Positions 19,675 through 28,639 of a stretch of DNA of 64,000 nucleotides are shown here, piece by piece; position 1 is the first letter of the stretch; every line of letters starts with the position of its first letter. The notes beneath the pieces are model-generated. The model did not search any database and was not told the origin of the DNA. It was given only the letters and a program-made list of their open reading frames with translations. The position numbers and the translations under genes are program-made. The stretch is from Chloroflexota bacterium (lineage in GTDB: Bacteria > Chloroflexota > Chloroflexia > Thermomicrobiales > JADLAZ01): contig JADLAZ010000282.1 in NCBI GenBank assembly GCA_020849725.1, forward strand, positions 62,001 through 126,000, given 5' to 3'.

Positions 19675-20792
19675 CCGCCGCGCCCGCGACCCGCCAGGCC
19701 CGGCTGCGCGGCGCGCTCGCCGCGGATCAGCTCGGCGCGCGCGGCCTCGAGCGCACGGCGCGCAACCCCGCCTGCGGCCTGCTGAAGGCCCTGACCATCG
19801 CCGGCCTCGCCCCGGCCACCGTCGTCGCCGCCGTCTACGGCGACCCGCCGCGCGAGGGCCAGTCCCCGTTCGCGCTGGCGGCCGGCAATCGCTTCGAGGC
19901 CCAGCTCTTCGACAGCGGCGCCGCCCGCCTGTTGGAGCTCTACCGCGGCCGGGGCCGCCTTGGCGTGGACGAGTGCCGGGTGGTCAGCGTCCCAGACGCC
20001 GCGCCGGGGACCACGGCCGCGGCGATGGCGCGGCGCCGGACGCTCACGGCGCGCCTGCTGCGGCTGAAGCTGGACGGCGACCCGGCCGCGCCGAACCTCA
20101 TCATCAAGCCGCGGCTGACGGTCGGCCTCCTCGGCCTCGACTTCACCATCGAGCCGGACGCGCTCGTGGCCGCCGACGGCGACGCCTGTTACACGCCGAT
20201 CGAGGTCAAGAGTTACCCCGACCGCGACGGCAAGACCGACGCCGCCGACGTGCGGAGCGCCTGCCGGCAGGCGGGCGTGGCCGTGATCGCGCTGCGCGCG
20301 GCCGTCGCCCGCCTGGGCGCGCCGGTCCCCGAGGATCTCGTCCCGGCCCGCGGCGACCTGATCCTGCGCGTGCCCGGCGCCTACCGGCCGACGCTGCGGC
20401 CGATGGCGTTGCGGGGCGAGGTCGACTCGCTCGTCCGCGCCCTGGCCGAAGCGCCGCGCGACCTGGGCGAGCTGGAGCGGCTCGTCGCCGCTATTGGCCC
20501 GGACGCGACCCTCGACGACCGGGCGGTGCTCGAGCAGCTGCCGAACAACTACCGGGAGAGCTGCCGCGAGTTCTGCGCCTTGGCGTCGCGCTGCAAGGAG
20601 CGGGCGGTGGCGCTGGGCGACCCGATCCTGCTCGGCAACCGGGCGCGCGAGGAGTTCGCGGCCGCTGGCTCGCTCGTCAGGGTCATCGAACTGCTGGAGG
20701 GTCGCGGCGCGCCGCCCCAAACAGCTGCCGAACAGGCGCTCCAGGCGCGCCTCCAGGAGGAGTACGGAGCGTTGAGGAGGGCAGTGAGCTGA
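19671..20792 (+). CDS. Cas4/Dna2-like PD-(D/E)XK nuclease with predicted Fe-S cluster
   Basis: The 373-residue protein has the RecB-type nuclease core: NRFEAQLFD, then IEPDALV (D163), then PIEVKSY (E178, K180), followed by a helix with SACRQAGVAVIALR. Four cysteines are placed as in Cas4, AddB and Dna2: C35 near the N-terminus and C298, C302, C308 near the end (SCREFCALASRC). These families use the Fe-S cluster to close a ring around single-stranded DNA and cut as exonucleases. It overlaps both neighbours by a few bases. With the SF1B helicase two genes downstream it would recreate the Dna2 domain set as separate subunits. Confidence 0.75.
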   Translation: MTAAPATRQARLRGALAADQLGARGLERTARNPACGLLKALTIAGLAPATVVAAVYGDPPREGQSPFALAAGNRFEAQLFDSGAARLLELYRGRGRLGVDECRVVSVPDAAPGTTAAAMARRRTLTARLLRLKLDGDPAAPNLIIKPRLTVGLLGLDFTIEPDALVAADGDACYTPIEVKSYPDRDGKTDAADVRSACRQAGVAVIALRAAVARLGAPVPEDLVPARGDLILRVPGAYRPTLRPMALRGEVDSLVRALAEAPRDLGELERLVAAIGPDATLDDRAVLEQLPNNYRESCREFCALASRCKERAVALGDPILLGNRAREEFAAAGSLVRVIELLEGRGAPPQTAAEQALQARLQEEYGALRRAVS

Positions 20793-22240
20793 TGGCCGGC
20801 GACCTCGACCTGCTCGCGCGCCTGCTCGCCTACCGGGATGGGCGGGCCTATCCGCGGGCCTCCCACCGACATGTGTCCATCCAGCCGGACGCGCTGGTGC
20901 TGGCGCCGCTGGCGCTGGCCGGCGAGGACACGACCATCCACATCGTGGCCTACGGGCCGATCGGCCGCCCGCCCCGCCTCCTGTGCGTGCCCGACCCCCG
21001 CCAGCGCGACGACCAGTACCGCCTCTTCGCCGAGCTGGGCGCCGACATCGAGGATTACTTCCGGCGCTGCCGGGACGCGGGGCGCTTCCCTCAGATCTGG
21101 GTGTCGTCCGCGCCGGTGGCGGCGCACCTCGACACGCTGGCCGACCGCCTCCGTTACAACCGGCTGGACCCCGCCATCAAGCGCTTCGGGGAGCTGCTCT
21201 CCTACGCGACCGGCCGCCTCCCGGTCGCCGGCCAGCAGGCGCTGCTCACCGCGACCGGGGTGCTGGCGCTGCACTGGGCGACCGGCCAGCAGGACGGCGA
21301 GGACGAGCACCTGGGCGCGCTCCTCACCTGGCTCGAGCCGCCGCCGGGTCGCGGCATCCTGGCGGCGGTGGCGGCGGCCGAGCTGGAGCCGATGGGCGTC
21401 AAGACCGACCCCGACTTCGACCGCGACGAGCTGGCGCCGCTGGTCGGCGCCTACAACGCGGCCGCGCGCGCCGGTGCCGCCCCCGCCGCCCTGCGCGCCC
21501 GCGCCCGCCTCATCCGCGACGCGCTCGCGCCGGTCGCACGCCGCATCTACGCGGCGACGCAGCGCGCCGTCGCGCTCCTCAGGGACAGCGGCCGGCCGCC
21601 CCTCCCGGACCTGCCGGCGATGGATGCGCGCGAGGCCGCCGAGTTCGAGGGCTTCATGGCGGCGCGCGACGCGGCCATCCCCCTCGCGCTGCGCGACTCG
21701 CCCAAGGCCGCCGCCTTCGGGCTGGCCGGCCGGGAGCACGCGCTGGAGACGGCCGAGACGGCCGTGCTCCGCGGCGACCGGGTGGCGCGCGCCCGCGGCC
21801 GCCTGTCCGGCCGGGTGCTGCTCGGCGAGGTCGAGAACCCGCGCTCCACCCGCACGGGGCCGCGGCGCGTCGCCTACGGCTTCGACGTCCGCAGCCGCCA
21901 GCGCGTGCTCCACCTCCGTCGGCGCGACGAGCTCTGCTGGGTCGACGATCCCCGGCTGCGCGTGGTGGTCGAGGACGTGCGGCGCGACGGCGGCGCGACG
22001 CGCGTCTCGGTGCGGCTCCTGGCCGGCCAGCGCGCCGTCGGGCTGCCGACGGCCGGCGCCACCCTCGAGCTGGTCGAGCCGGCGCCGACGTGGGACGACA
22101 TCTGGCGGGTGCGCGGCCACCTGAAGACCGTCCTGGCGGCCACGCCCTGGACGCACGCCGACGGCGGCATCCCGGCCCCAGCGCCGCCGGCCGCGCCGCC
22201 GGTGCCCGATCCGCTCGCCGCCGTCGAGGCGCTGCGATGA
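20792..22240 (+). CDS. Unknown 482-aa protein between nuclease and helicase
   Basis: ATG 20792 overlaps the upstream stop (TGATG). No family is recognised. The N-terminal part (AYRDGRAYPRASHRHVSIQP, VAYGPIGRPPRLLCVPDPR, FPQIWVSSAPVAAHLDTLADR) has alternating strand/helix character and could be a degenerate nuclease or helicase-associated fold. The middle is helix-rich and the C-terminus (about 375-440) is beta-rich. The fixed place between a Cas4-like nuclease and an SF1 helicase, with overlaps on both sides, indicates a dedicated subunit of the same complex. Confidence 0.6.
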   Translation: MAGDLDLLARLLAYRDGRAYPRASHRHVSIQPDALVLAPLALAGEDTTIHIVAYGPIGRPPRLLCVPDPRQRDDQYRLFAELGADIEDYFRRCRDAGRFPQIWVSSAPVAAHLDTLADRLRYNRLDPAIKRFGELLSYATGRLPVAGQQALLTATGVLALHWATGQQDGEDEHLGALLTWLEPPPGRGILAAVAAAELEPMGVKTDPDFDRDELAPLVGAYNAAARAGAAPAALRARARLIRDALAPVARRIYAATQRAVALLRDSGRPPLPDLPAMDAREAAEFEGFMAARDAAIPLALRDSPKAAAFGLAGREHALETAETAVLRGDRVARARGRLSGRVLLGEVENPRSTRTGPRRVAYGFDVRSRQRVLHLRRRDELCWVDDPRLRVVVEDVRRDGGATRVSVRLLAGQRAVGLPTAGATLELVEPAPTWDDIWRVRGHLKTVLAATPWTHADGGIPAPAPPAAPPVPDPLAAVEALR

Positions 22241-23592
22241 GCGCGCCGCTCGCGCTGGCGGCGCCCACTCCCGCCGAGCTCGCCGATGAGGCGGTGCGGG
22301 CCGTCCTGCGCGCGCAGTGGGAGGGCGTGGCGGCCGTCCGCCTGGACTCGCCCCCCGGCGCCGGCAAGACCGGCGTCGTCGAGCGGCTGGCCGTGCAGTC
22401 GCTGGCGCTGCTGCGCGAGCGCTGCATGGTCGCCACCATGACCAACGAGCAAGCCTTCGACCTCGCCCGGCGCCTGGCCGGTGGCTACCCGCGCCTGCCG
22501 TTCACGCTCTTCGTCCGCGACGGGCTGGCCACGCCCGACGACCTGCCGGGCCTGCCGAACCTGCAACTCGCCCGCGCCTCCGCGCAGGTGCCCGCGGCCG
22601 GGCCGTGCGTCGTGATCGCGAACGCCGCCCGCTGGTCGTGGAGCGACGCGACCGCGTTCGCCCGCTTCGATCTCCTGGTGGTCGACGAGGCCTTCCAACT
22701 GCCCGACCACCGGTTCCAGCAGATCGCCGGGCTGGCCCGCCGGCTCGTCCTGGTGGGCGACCCCGGCCAGATCCCGCCCGTCGTCACCGGCGCGGTCGAG
22801 CGGTGGCGGTGCGACCCGGCCGGGCCGCACGTCGCCTGCCCGCGCGCGCTCGTCGCGCGCCACCCGGGCATCCGCCGGCTGGCCCTGCCGGTCTCGCGGC
22901 GGCTGGTGGCGGACACCGTCTGGGTCGTCCAGCCCGCCTTCTACCCCGAGTTGCCGTTCACCGCGCTGGCGGCACCGGGCGAGCGGGGCCTGGTCACGCG
23001 CGTGGCCGGGGCGACGCCGCTCGACCGCGCGATCGACCTCGCCGAGCGCGGCGCGAGCCTGGTCCAGGTCGAGCTGCCGGCGCAGATCATGGGCGAGGTG
23101 GACGAGGCCGTGGCCGACACGATCGTTGGCCTGATCCGTCGCCTGGCGGATCGCGGGACGCGCGTCCGGGACGACGGCGCCGAGCGGCCGCTCGACCCGG
23201 GCATGGTCGGCGTCGTGTGCGCGCACGTCGCCCAGGTGAACGCGGTGCGCGAGCGGCTGCCACGCTCCTTCGCCGACGTGCTCGTCGAGACGGCCGACCG
23301 GTTCCAGGGCCTGGAGCGGCCGGTCATACTCGACTACCACCCGCTCTCCGGCCGGGCCGACGCCGACGAGTTTCACCTCGATAGCGGGCGCATGTGCGTG
23401 GCGCTCTCCCGGCATCGGGTGGCGTGTTTCGTCGTCGCGCGGGCGGGCATCAAGGAACTGCTGCTGCGCCACGCGCCGGGCGGCGACCGGGTGCTGGGCA
23501 GCGACGAGGACCGCGAGTACGAGGGATGGCGGGCGCAGGTCTTCGTCGTACAGGCGCTCAGGCGCCAGGGGAGGGTCGTGGCGCTCGGTTAG
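22237..23592 (+). CDS. SF1B (Upf1/Dna2-type) DNA helicase
   Basis: The 451-residue protein has Walker A PPGAGKTG (G41-T45), motif Ia-like ATMTNEQAFDLARRL, motif II VVDEAFQLPDHR, motif III LVLVGDPGQIPPVV, and C-terminal motifs IV-VI (VGVVCAHVAQVNAVRERL; ETADRFQGLERPVI; SGRMCVALSRHRVACFVV). The DRFQGLE...ALSRHR pattern is that of Upf1/Dna2-like SF1B helicases, which move 5' to 3'. It overlaps the preceding gene by ATGA and closes the operon; the next gene starts after 142 bp. Confidence 0.85.
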   Translation: MSAPLALAAPTPAELADEAVRAVLRAQWEGVAAVRLDSPPGAGKTGVVERLAVQSLALLRERCMVATMTNEQAFDLARRLAGGYPRLPFTLFVRDGLATPDDLPGLPNLQLARASAQVPAAGPCVVIANAARWSWSDATAFARFDLLVVDEAFQLPDHRFQQIAGLARRLVLVGDPGQIPPVVTGAVERWRCDPAGPHVACPRALVARHPGIRRLALPVSRRLVADTVWVVQPAFYPELPFTALAAPGERGLVTRVAGATPLDRAIDLAERGASLVQVELPAQIMGEVDEAVADTIVGLIRRLADRGTRVRDDGAERPLDPGMVGVVCAHVAQVNAVRERLPRSFADVLVETADRFQGLERPVILDYHPLSGRADADEFHLDSGRMCVALSRHRVACFVVARAGIKELLLRHAPGGDRVLGSDEDREYEGWRAQVFVVQALRRQGRVVALG

Positions 23593-23654
23593 CGCATCGC
23601 TTCGGACACGAGGTCGGAACCGAGCGTCGAATCCGGGCGCGTCGGCGGTCAGCC

Positions 23655-23683
23655 TTCCGATTTCGACCGAGCGCCGCTATTGA
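23655..23683 (+). promoter_or_regulatory. Promoter-like element, copy B (TTCCGA-N17-TATTGA)
   Basis: Same TTCCG...ATT geometry as the copies at 18631, 28985, 32083 and 32645. It lies 51 bp before the start codon of the sigma-like gene, a normal promoter distance, so that gene may control itself if it recognises this element. Confidence 0.5.
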
Positions 23684-23734
23684 CAAGACGCGGGGCTGGC
23701 TCGCGGGGAGAACCGCAGGAAGGAGGACGCGACG

Positions 23735-24565
23735 TTGATGGGAACCCAGCACCATGACCAGGAGGCGGGCGCGTCCATCGAACCGCTCACCCACCGCAAC
23801 GCCGACGGCGTGGTGTACCGGCGCGAGCCCGTCGTCGAGCGCCAGATCACCGCGGCGCTTGCGCTGTCGCCCGACCGGCTGCGCGAGCGGGCGGCGGTGG
23901 CCGACCAGCAGGCGGGCGAGTACCTCCAGGAGGAGTGTCTGGTCTACCTGATCCGCCATTACCACCGCGCCGGCGACTCGGCCCTCGTGAGCGATCTGTC
24001 GGCGGCGCTGCTGCGCCGCTGCGCCAAGCTTATCGAGGGCCATCTGCGCCGGCTGGACGCCGAGGCGGCGCGGGACGGGTACCACGACGTGGTCGAATGG
24101 CTATTCGCCCCGATCCTGGACCTCGCGAGCGATCGCGGCGATTTCCTCCAGGTGCGCTTCTGGCGCGCCCTGGAGAAGTTCGCGGTGCGCGCGTTCAGCC
24201 AGCAGCTCACCCTGCGCAAGCGCGCCCAGGCCGCCGTGCCGCTGTCGGCGCTCGCCGGCTACGATCGGGACGGCGGGGACGAGCCGGCGCAGGTCGTGCG
24301 GCCGCGCGACCTGGCGGCCGTCACCTCGACCTCGGGCGAGACGGCCGTGATCGAGCATGACCTGATCCGCGACGCGCTGAGCCGGATCGATGAGCCGTTC
24401 CGGTCTGCCTTCCTGCTCCGCTATCGCTTCGATTGGCCGATCGAGGACCAGGACCCGGCGGTGCGGACGATCAGTCGGCAGTTCGGCAAAGACCCGCGCA
24501 CCATCCGCAACTGGCTCAAGAAGGCCGAAGAGACCCTCAAGGGATGGCGAGGAGAACAGCGATGA
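23735..24565 (+). CDS. Sigma-like (ECF-type) transcription factor
   Basis: Residues about 65-165 (ECLVYLIRHYHRAGDSALVS, VEWLFAPILDLASDRGDFLQ, VRFWRALEKFAVRAFSQQL) have the layout of sigma region 2. Residues about 205-272 (LIRDALSRIDEPFRSAFLLR, ISRQFGKDPRTIRNWLKKAE) form a region 4-like HTH, together like a diverged ECF sigma factor of 276 residues. The start is taken as TTG 23735 because AGGAGGACGCGAC upstream is identical to the leader of the ubiquitin-like gene, where ATG occupies the same position; ATG 23738 is the alternative. It overlaps the next gene by ATGA. It may direct RNA polymerase to the TTCCG elements, including its own promoter; this is inference. It could also be a sigma-derived DNA-binding protein. 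Confidence 0.55.
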   Translation: MMGTQHHDQEAGASIEPLTHRNADGVVYRREPVVERQITAALALSPDRLRERAAVADQQAGEYLQEECLVYLIRHYHRAGDSALVSDLSAALLRRCAKLIEGHLRRLDAEAARDGYHDVVEWLFAPILDLASDRGDFLQVRFWRALEKFAVRAFSQQLTLRKRAQAAVPLSALAGYDRDGGDEPAQVVRPRDLAAVTSTSGETAVIEHDLIRDALSRIDEPFRSAFLLRYRFDWPIEDQDPAVRTISRQFGKDPRTIRNWLKKAEETLKGWRGEQR

Positions 24566-25215
24566 ACGACCAGCAGGAGCGCCAGGCGCTCGAGGACGTG
24601 CTCGACGCGTTTGTCGCGTCCGGGGCCGGCCCCAACGACGCCTCGCTCGCCGAGTGGATCCGCCGCTATCCGCAGTACGAGCGCGAGCTGACCGAATTCG
24701 CGGCGAGTTGGAGCCTGATGACGTGGCTCCCACCGTCGCCTGAGACCGAAGACGTCGACGAGGAGACGCTCGTGCTGCGCGGGATGAGCGTCGTCCAGAA
24801 CCTGCTCCACAAGCAGCAACAGGCGCCGGCCATCGCGCCCACCGTGGCCGTGGCTCCGTTCGAGAGCCTGGTCGCGGCGGGGCGCGCCCGCGGCCTGGCG
24901 CCGCGGCAACTCGCCCAGGCCGCCGGGCTCGGCGTCAGCCTGCTGCGCAAGCTCGACCGCCGCCTGATCCGCTACGGCTCGATCCCGCGCGAGGCGATCG
25001 CGGCGCTCGCCGCGGCGATCCAGCGCGAGGCCGAGGCCGTGGCCCGCTACCTCCAACAGAGTCCAACATTCGCCGCCGCGGCCCAGCACCGCGCCGAGCA
25101 GGCGCCCGAGCTCGCCGAGCCGGAGGACTTCTTCGCCGCCGTCGGCGCCGACCCGACCATGACGGACGAGCAGCGCGCCCGCTGGCTGGCGCTCGCGCCC
25201 CGCGACGGCCGCTGA
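24562..25215 (+). CDS. Partner of the sigma-like factor: helical N-terminus plus HTH-like domain
   Basis: The 217-residue protein begins with a compact helical segment (LEDVLDAFVASGAGPNDASL, then AEWIRRYPQYERELTEFAAS) and, after a linker, has an HTH-like region (RARGLAPRQLAQAAGLGVSL, LRKLDRRLIRYGSIPREAIA). The ATGA overlap with the sigma-like gene and its small size make it a candidate anti-sigma or co-regulator. No zinc-binding anti-sigma motif is seen. The following gene encodes an ImmA/IrrE peptidase fused to a helicase. ImmA-type peptidases often cleave HTH repressors, so this protein could be the target. Confidence 0.5.
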   Translation: MNDQQERQALEDVLDAFVASGAGPNDASLAEWIRRYPQYERELTEFAASWSLMTWLPPSPETEDVDEETLVLRGMSVVQNLLHKQQQAPAIAPTVAVAPFESLVAAGRARGLAPRQLAQAAGLGVSLLRKLDRRLIRYGSIPREAIAALAAAIQREAEAVARYLQQSPTFAAAAQHRAEQAPELAEPEDFFAAVGADPTMTDEQRARWLALAPRDGR

Positions 25216-25237
25216 GCACCACGAGAGGGCGACGGGC

Positions 25238-28200
25238 ATGGGCCACTGGGACGATCTACGACGGCAGGCGCGGGCACGGCGCGTCGCGGTGCTGGCCGAG
25301 GCGGGAGGCGACCCGTCGGCGGTGGCGCTGCTGGCCGCGGCCGACCGGCTGACCGGGTACGGGCGGGTCGGCGTGCCCGGCGGCGACCCGCTGCTGGACG
25401 GCGGGCAGGCGGTGCTGGACCCCGACATGGAGGTGATCTGGTTCAACCGCGACGTCGCGCCCGGCCTGGCCCTGTTCTACCAGGCACACGAGTATGCCCA
25501 CTTCTGGCTGCACCACGAGCACACCGCCTGCCGCGCGGCGGACCTCGATCCCGAGGCCGTCGAGGAGCCGGTCCAGCTCGGGGTGCAGCGCGTCGAGGGC
25601 TACGGCCCGGAGGAGCGGCGCGAGCGCGAGGCGAACGTCTTCGCGCGCGAGTTCCTGCTGCCCGCCGACTTGCTCCGTGCCTGGTACGCGGCCGAGGGCC
25701 TGGACGCGACGGCGATCGCCGCCCGCGTCGGCCTGCCCGAGGGCATGGTCCTGCGGCAGCTCGCCACGGCGCTGCTGACGCCCGAGCTCGCCGAGGAGGG
25801 CGCGGCGCCGGGCGAAGCGGCGCCGGAGCGCCCACTGGACCGGAGCCAGGTGGCGGCGGCGCACGCGCCGCGCGGCCCGCTGCTCCTCGAAGCCGGCCCC
25901 GGTACCGGTAAGACGGCCACGCTCATCGGGCGCGTCGTCTTCCTCTTGCAACAGGGGGCGCCGCCGTCCGCCATCCTGGCGCTGACCTTCTCGAACCGCG
26001 CCGCCGAGGAGATGCGGGCGCGCGTGGCCCGCACCGAGCCGGAGGCCGCGCCGCGGATCTGGATGGGCACCTTCCACGCCTTCGGCCTGGAGCTGCTGCG
26101 CAAGTACGGCGCCCGCCTCGGCCTGCCACCCCGCCCCGACGTGCTCGACCCGGCCGACGCGGTGGCCCTGCTCGAGCGAGCGCTGCCGGAGCTGGGGCTC
26201 GACCATTACCAGAACCTCTACGAGCCAACGACCTACCTGCGCGACATCCTGTCGGCCATCTCGCGCGCCAAGGACGAACTCGTCGGCCCGGACGAGTACG
26301 CCGCCCTGGCCGAGCGGATGCGCGCCGACGCGACCGATGCGACGCAGGTGGAGGCCGCCGAGAAGGCGCTCGAGGTGGCGCGCGTCTACGCCCGCTACCA
26401 GGCGCTCCTCGACCGCGAGCACCGGCTCGACTTTGGCGACCTGATCGCCAAGGCGGTGCGCCTGCTGCGGGCGCACCCCGACGTCAGGGACGAGGTGCGC
26501 CGGAGCTACCGGCACGTCCTCGTCGACGAGTACCAGGACGTCAACCGCGCCAGCGGGCTGCTGCTGCGCGAGCTCGCCGGCGCCGGCGCGGGCCTCTGGG
26601 TCGTCGGCGACGCCCGGCAGGCGATCTACCGCTTCCGCGGCGCGGCGCCCGCCAACATGCGCCTCTTCCCTCAGGACTTCCCCGGCGCCTCGGTGAAGGT
26701 GCTCGGGCGCAACTACCGCTCGCAGCCGATGATCGTCGACGTCTTCGCCGGCCTGGCCCCGGCGATGCGCGCCGCGCGGGGCGGCGTGCCCTTCACGCCC
26801 TGGCAGCCCCACCGGCCAGACGACGGTGGCCGGGTGCTGATGGAGATCGCCGACGACCTGGCGGCGGAGGGGGACGGGCTGGCGCGGGAGATCGAGCGGC
26901 AGCGCGCGGCCGGCATCCCCTATCGCGAGCAGGCCGTCCTGTGCCGCTCGCACAGCTACCTCGGCAAGATCGCCGCCCAGCTCGAGCGGGCCGGCGTGCC
27001 CATGTTGTACCTCGGCGACCTGTTCGAGCGCCCCGAGGTGCGCGACCTGCTGGCCGTGCTGGCGCTGGCGTGCGAGGGCGACGGGCACGGCCTGATGCGC
27101 GTGGCGCGGTTCCCCGAGTACCAGATCCCGCTGGCCGACGTGCGCGCCCTGCTCACGCTGGCGCGCGAGCGGGATGTCCCCTTTCCGCGCGCCCTCGACC
27201 TGGCGCGGGACGCCGACGGCATCTCGCCCGGCGGCCAGGAGCGGCTCGCCCTCCTGGCGCGCCACTTGGACGGCCTCTGCTACGGCAGCCACGCCTGGCC
27301 GATGCTGGCGCGGTACCTGTTCGTCCGCAGTACCTACCTGCGTCCGGTGCTGGGCGACGAGTCGGTGGCCGGGCAGCAGCGTCGGCTGGCGCTCTACCAG
27401 TTCCTCCAGTTCGCCCACGAGCAGCGGTCCGCGGCGCCACCCGGCGCGTGGGTCGACCCGAAGCGGTTCTTCCTCCAGTACGTGCGCCGCCTGGAGATCT
27501 TCGGCGAGGAGCGGCAGCTCCGGCAGGTGCCGGGCTGGGCCGACGGCATCGACGCCGTCCGTCTGCTCACCGTACATGCCAGCAAGGGGCTCGAGTTCCG
27601 TGCCGTTTACCTGCCCGCGCTGGGGCAGGGGATCTTCCCGGCCCGGCGCCAGGGTCGGCCCTGCCCGCCGCCGGTCGGGATGCTCGCCGCCGCCGGCGAC
27701 GACCACGACGAGGAGGAGGAGTGCCTGTTCTTCGTGGCGCTCTCGCGGGCGCGGGACGTGCTCTGCCTCGCGCGCGCCCAGCGCTACGGCAACCAGAACA
27801 GCAATCCGTCCAGCCTGCTCCTGTCGATCGCCGGCCTCCTCCCCACGCGCCCCGGTGGCCCGGCCACCTGGCCGTCGGCGGCAACCGCGCCGCCGCCGGC
27901 GGCCGACCCGCCGCCGGCGGTACTGCCTTTCCATGTGGAGGCTCTGGACGTCTACATCGGCTGCCCGCGCCAATTCTTCTACGAGTTCGTCCTCGGCCTG
28001 AGCGGCAAGCGCGAGGACTCGGCCTACGTCCAGTTCCACGGCTGCGTCTACCGGGTGCTGCGCTGGATGGCGGACGAGCGGGCCGACGGCCAGCCCGTCG
28101 ACGCGGCGGCGGCGCTGGCGCGCCTGGCGGAGGCCTGGGCGGAGCACGGCCCGCGCGATCACCCGTACGAGGCGCTCTACCGTCGCAGCGCCGAGGCGAT

Positions 28201-28639
28201 GGTGCTGCGGGCGGCGGGCCGGCCGATCCGCTCGCGGGGGCCGGCCGCGCGCCCCGAGTGGGAGGTGCGGCTGCCGCACGGCCGCGTCCGGTTCACGCCG
28301 GACCACGTCGAGGCCCTCGAGGACGGCAGCGAGGTCGTGGAGCGGCTGCGCACCGGCCGCCCCAGCCAGAGCGAGCTTGCCAAGGATATCTACGCCCTCT
28401 ACCAGGTGGCGGCCCGGGAGGCGAGGCCGCGGGCGCCGCGGCGCGTGCAGGTGCGCTACCTGTCGAGCGACCACGTCGAGCAGGTCGACCTGAGCAGGCG
28501 GACAATCGAGACGCGCCTGGGCCGGTATGACGCGGCCATCGCCGGCATCCTGCGCGAGGAGTTCCCGGCGCAGCCCAATGACCGCGTCTGCCCGCGCTGC
28601 CCCCACTACTTCATCTGCCCGCTCGCCGAGGACGCCTGA
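25238..28639 (+). CDS. ImmA/IrrE-type metallopeptidase - UvrD helicase - RecB-like nuclease fusion
   Basis: Three modules in 1133 residues. An N-terminal ImmA/IrrE-like zinc peptidase has HEYAH at 84-88 in FYQAHEYAHFWLHHEH and a second acidic helix REANVFAREFLLP. A UvrD/Rep helicase follows: Walker A GPGTGKT (220-226), ALTFSNRAAEEM, TFHAFG, DEYQDVNRA, GDARQAIYRFRG, NYRS, LTVHASKGLEF, FFVALSRARD. The C-terminal part is like AddB/Cas4, with one cysteine in YIGCPRQFFYE and three in CPRCPHYFICP, suited to an Fe-S cluster. The usual DxK of the nuclease reads EVVERLRTG, so catalysis there is uncertain. It follows the sigma-like/HTH pair after 22 bp. The peptidase could relieve repression on DNA damage while helicase and nuclease process the ends. 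Confidence 0.85.
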   Translation: MGHWDDLRRQARARRVAVLAEAGGDPSAVALLAAADRLTGYGRVGVPGGDPLLDGGQAVLDPDMEVIWFNRDVAPGLALFYQAHEYAHFWLHHEHTACRAADLDPEAVEEPVQLGVQRVEGYGPEERREREANVFAREFLLPADLLRAWYAAEGLDATAIAARVGLPEGMVLRQLATALLTPELAEEGAAPGEAAPERPLDRSQVAAAHAPRGPLLLEAGPGTGKTATLIGRVVFLLQQGAPPSAILALTFSNRAAEEMRARVARTEPEAAPRIWMGTFHAFGLELLRKYGARLGLPPRPDVLDPADAVALLERALPELGLDHYQNLYEPTTYLRDILSAISRAKDELVGPDEYAALAERMRADATDATQVEAAEKALEVARVYARYQALLDREHRLDFGDLIAKAVRLLRAHPDVRDEVRRSYRHVLVDEYQDVNRASGLLLRELAGAGAGLWVVGDARQAIYRFRGAAPANMRLFPQDFPGASVKVLGRNYRSQPMIVDVFAGLAPAMRAARGGVPFTPWQPHRPDDGGRVLMEIADDLAAEGDGLAREIERQRAAGIPYREQAVLCRSHSYLGKIAAQLERAGVPMLYLGDLFERPEVRDLLAVLALACEGDGHGLMRVARFPEYQIPLADVRALLTLARERDVPFPRALDLARDADGISPGGQERLALLARHLDGLCYGSHAWPMLARYLFVRSTYLRPVLGDESVAGQQRRLALYQFLQFAHEQRSAAPPGAWVDPKRFFLQYVRRLEIFGEERQLRQVPGWADGIDAVRLLTVHASKGLEFRAVYLPALGQGIFPARRQGRPCPPPVGMLAAAGDDHDEEEECLFFVALSRARDVLCLARAQRYGNQNSNPSSLLLSIAGLLPTRPGGPATWPSAATAPPPAADPPPAVLPFHVEALDVYIGCPRQFFYEFVLGLSGKREDSAYVQFHGCVYRVLRWMADERADGQPVDAAAALARLAEAWAEHGPRDHPYEALYRRSAEAMVLRAAGRPIRSRGPAARPEWEVRLPHGRVRFTPDHVEALEDGSEVVERLRTGRPSQSELAKDIYALYQVAAREARPRAPRRVQVRYLSSDHVEQVDLSRRTIETRLGRYDAAIAGILREEFPAQPNDRVCPRCPHYFICPLAEDA

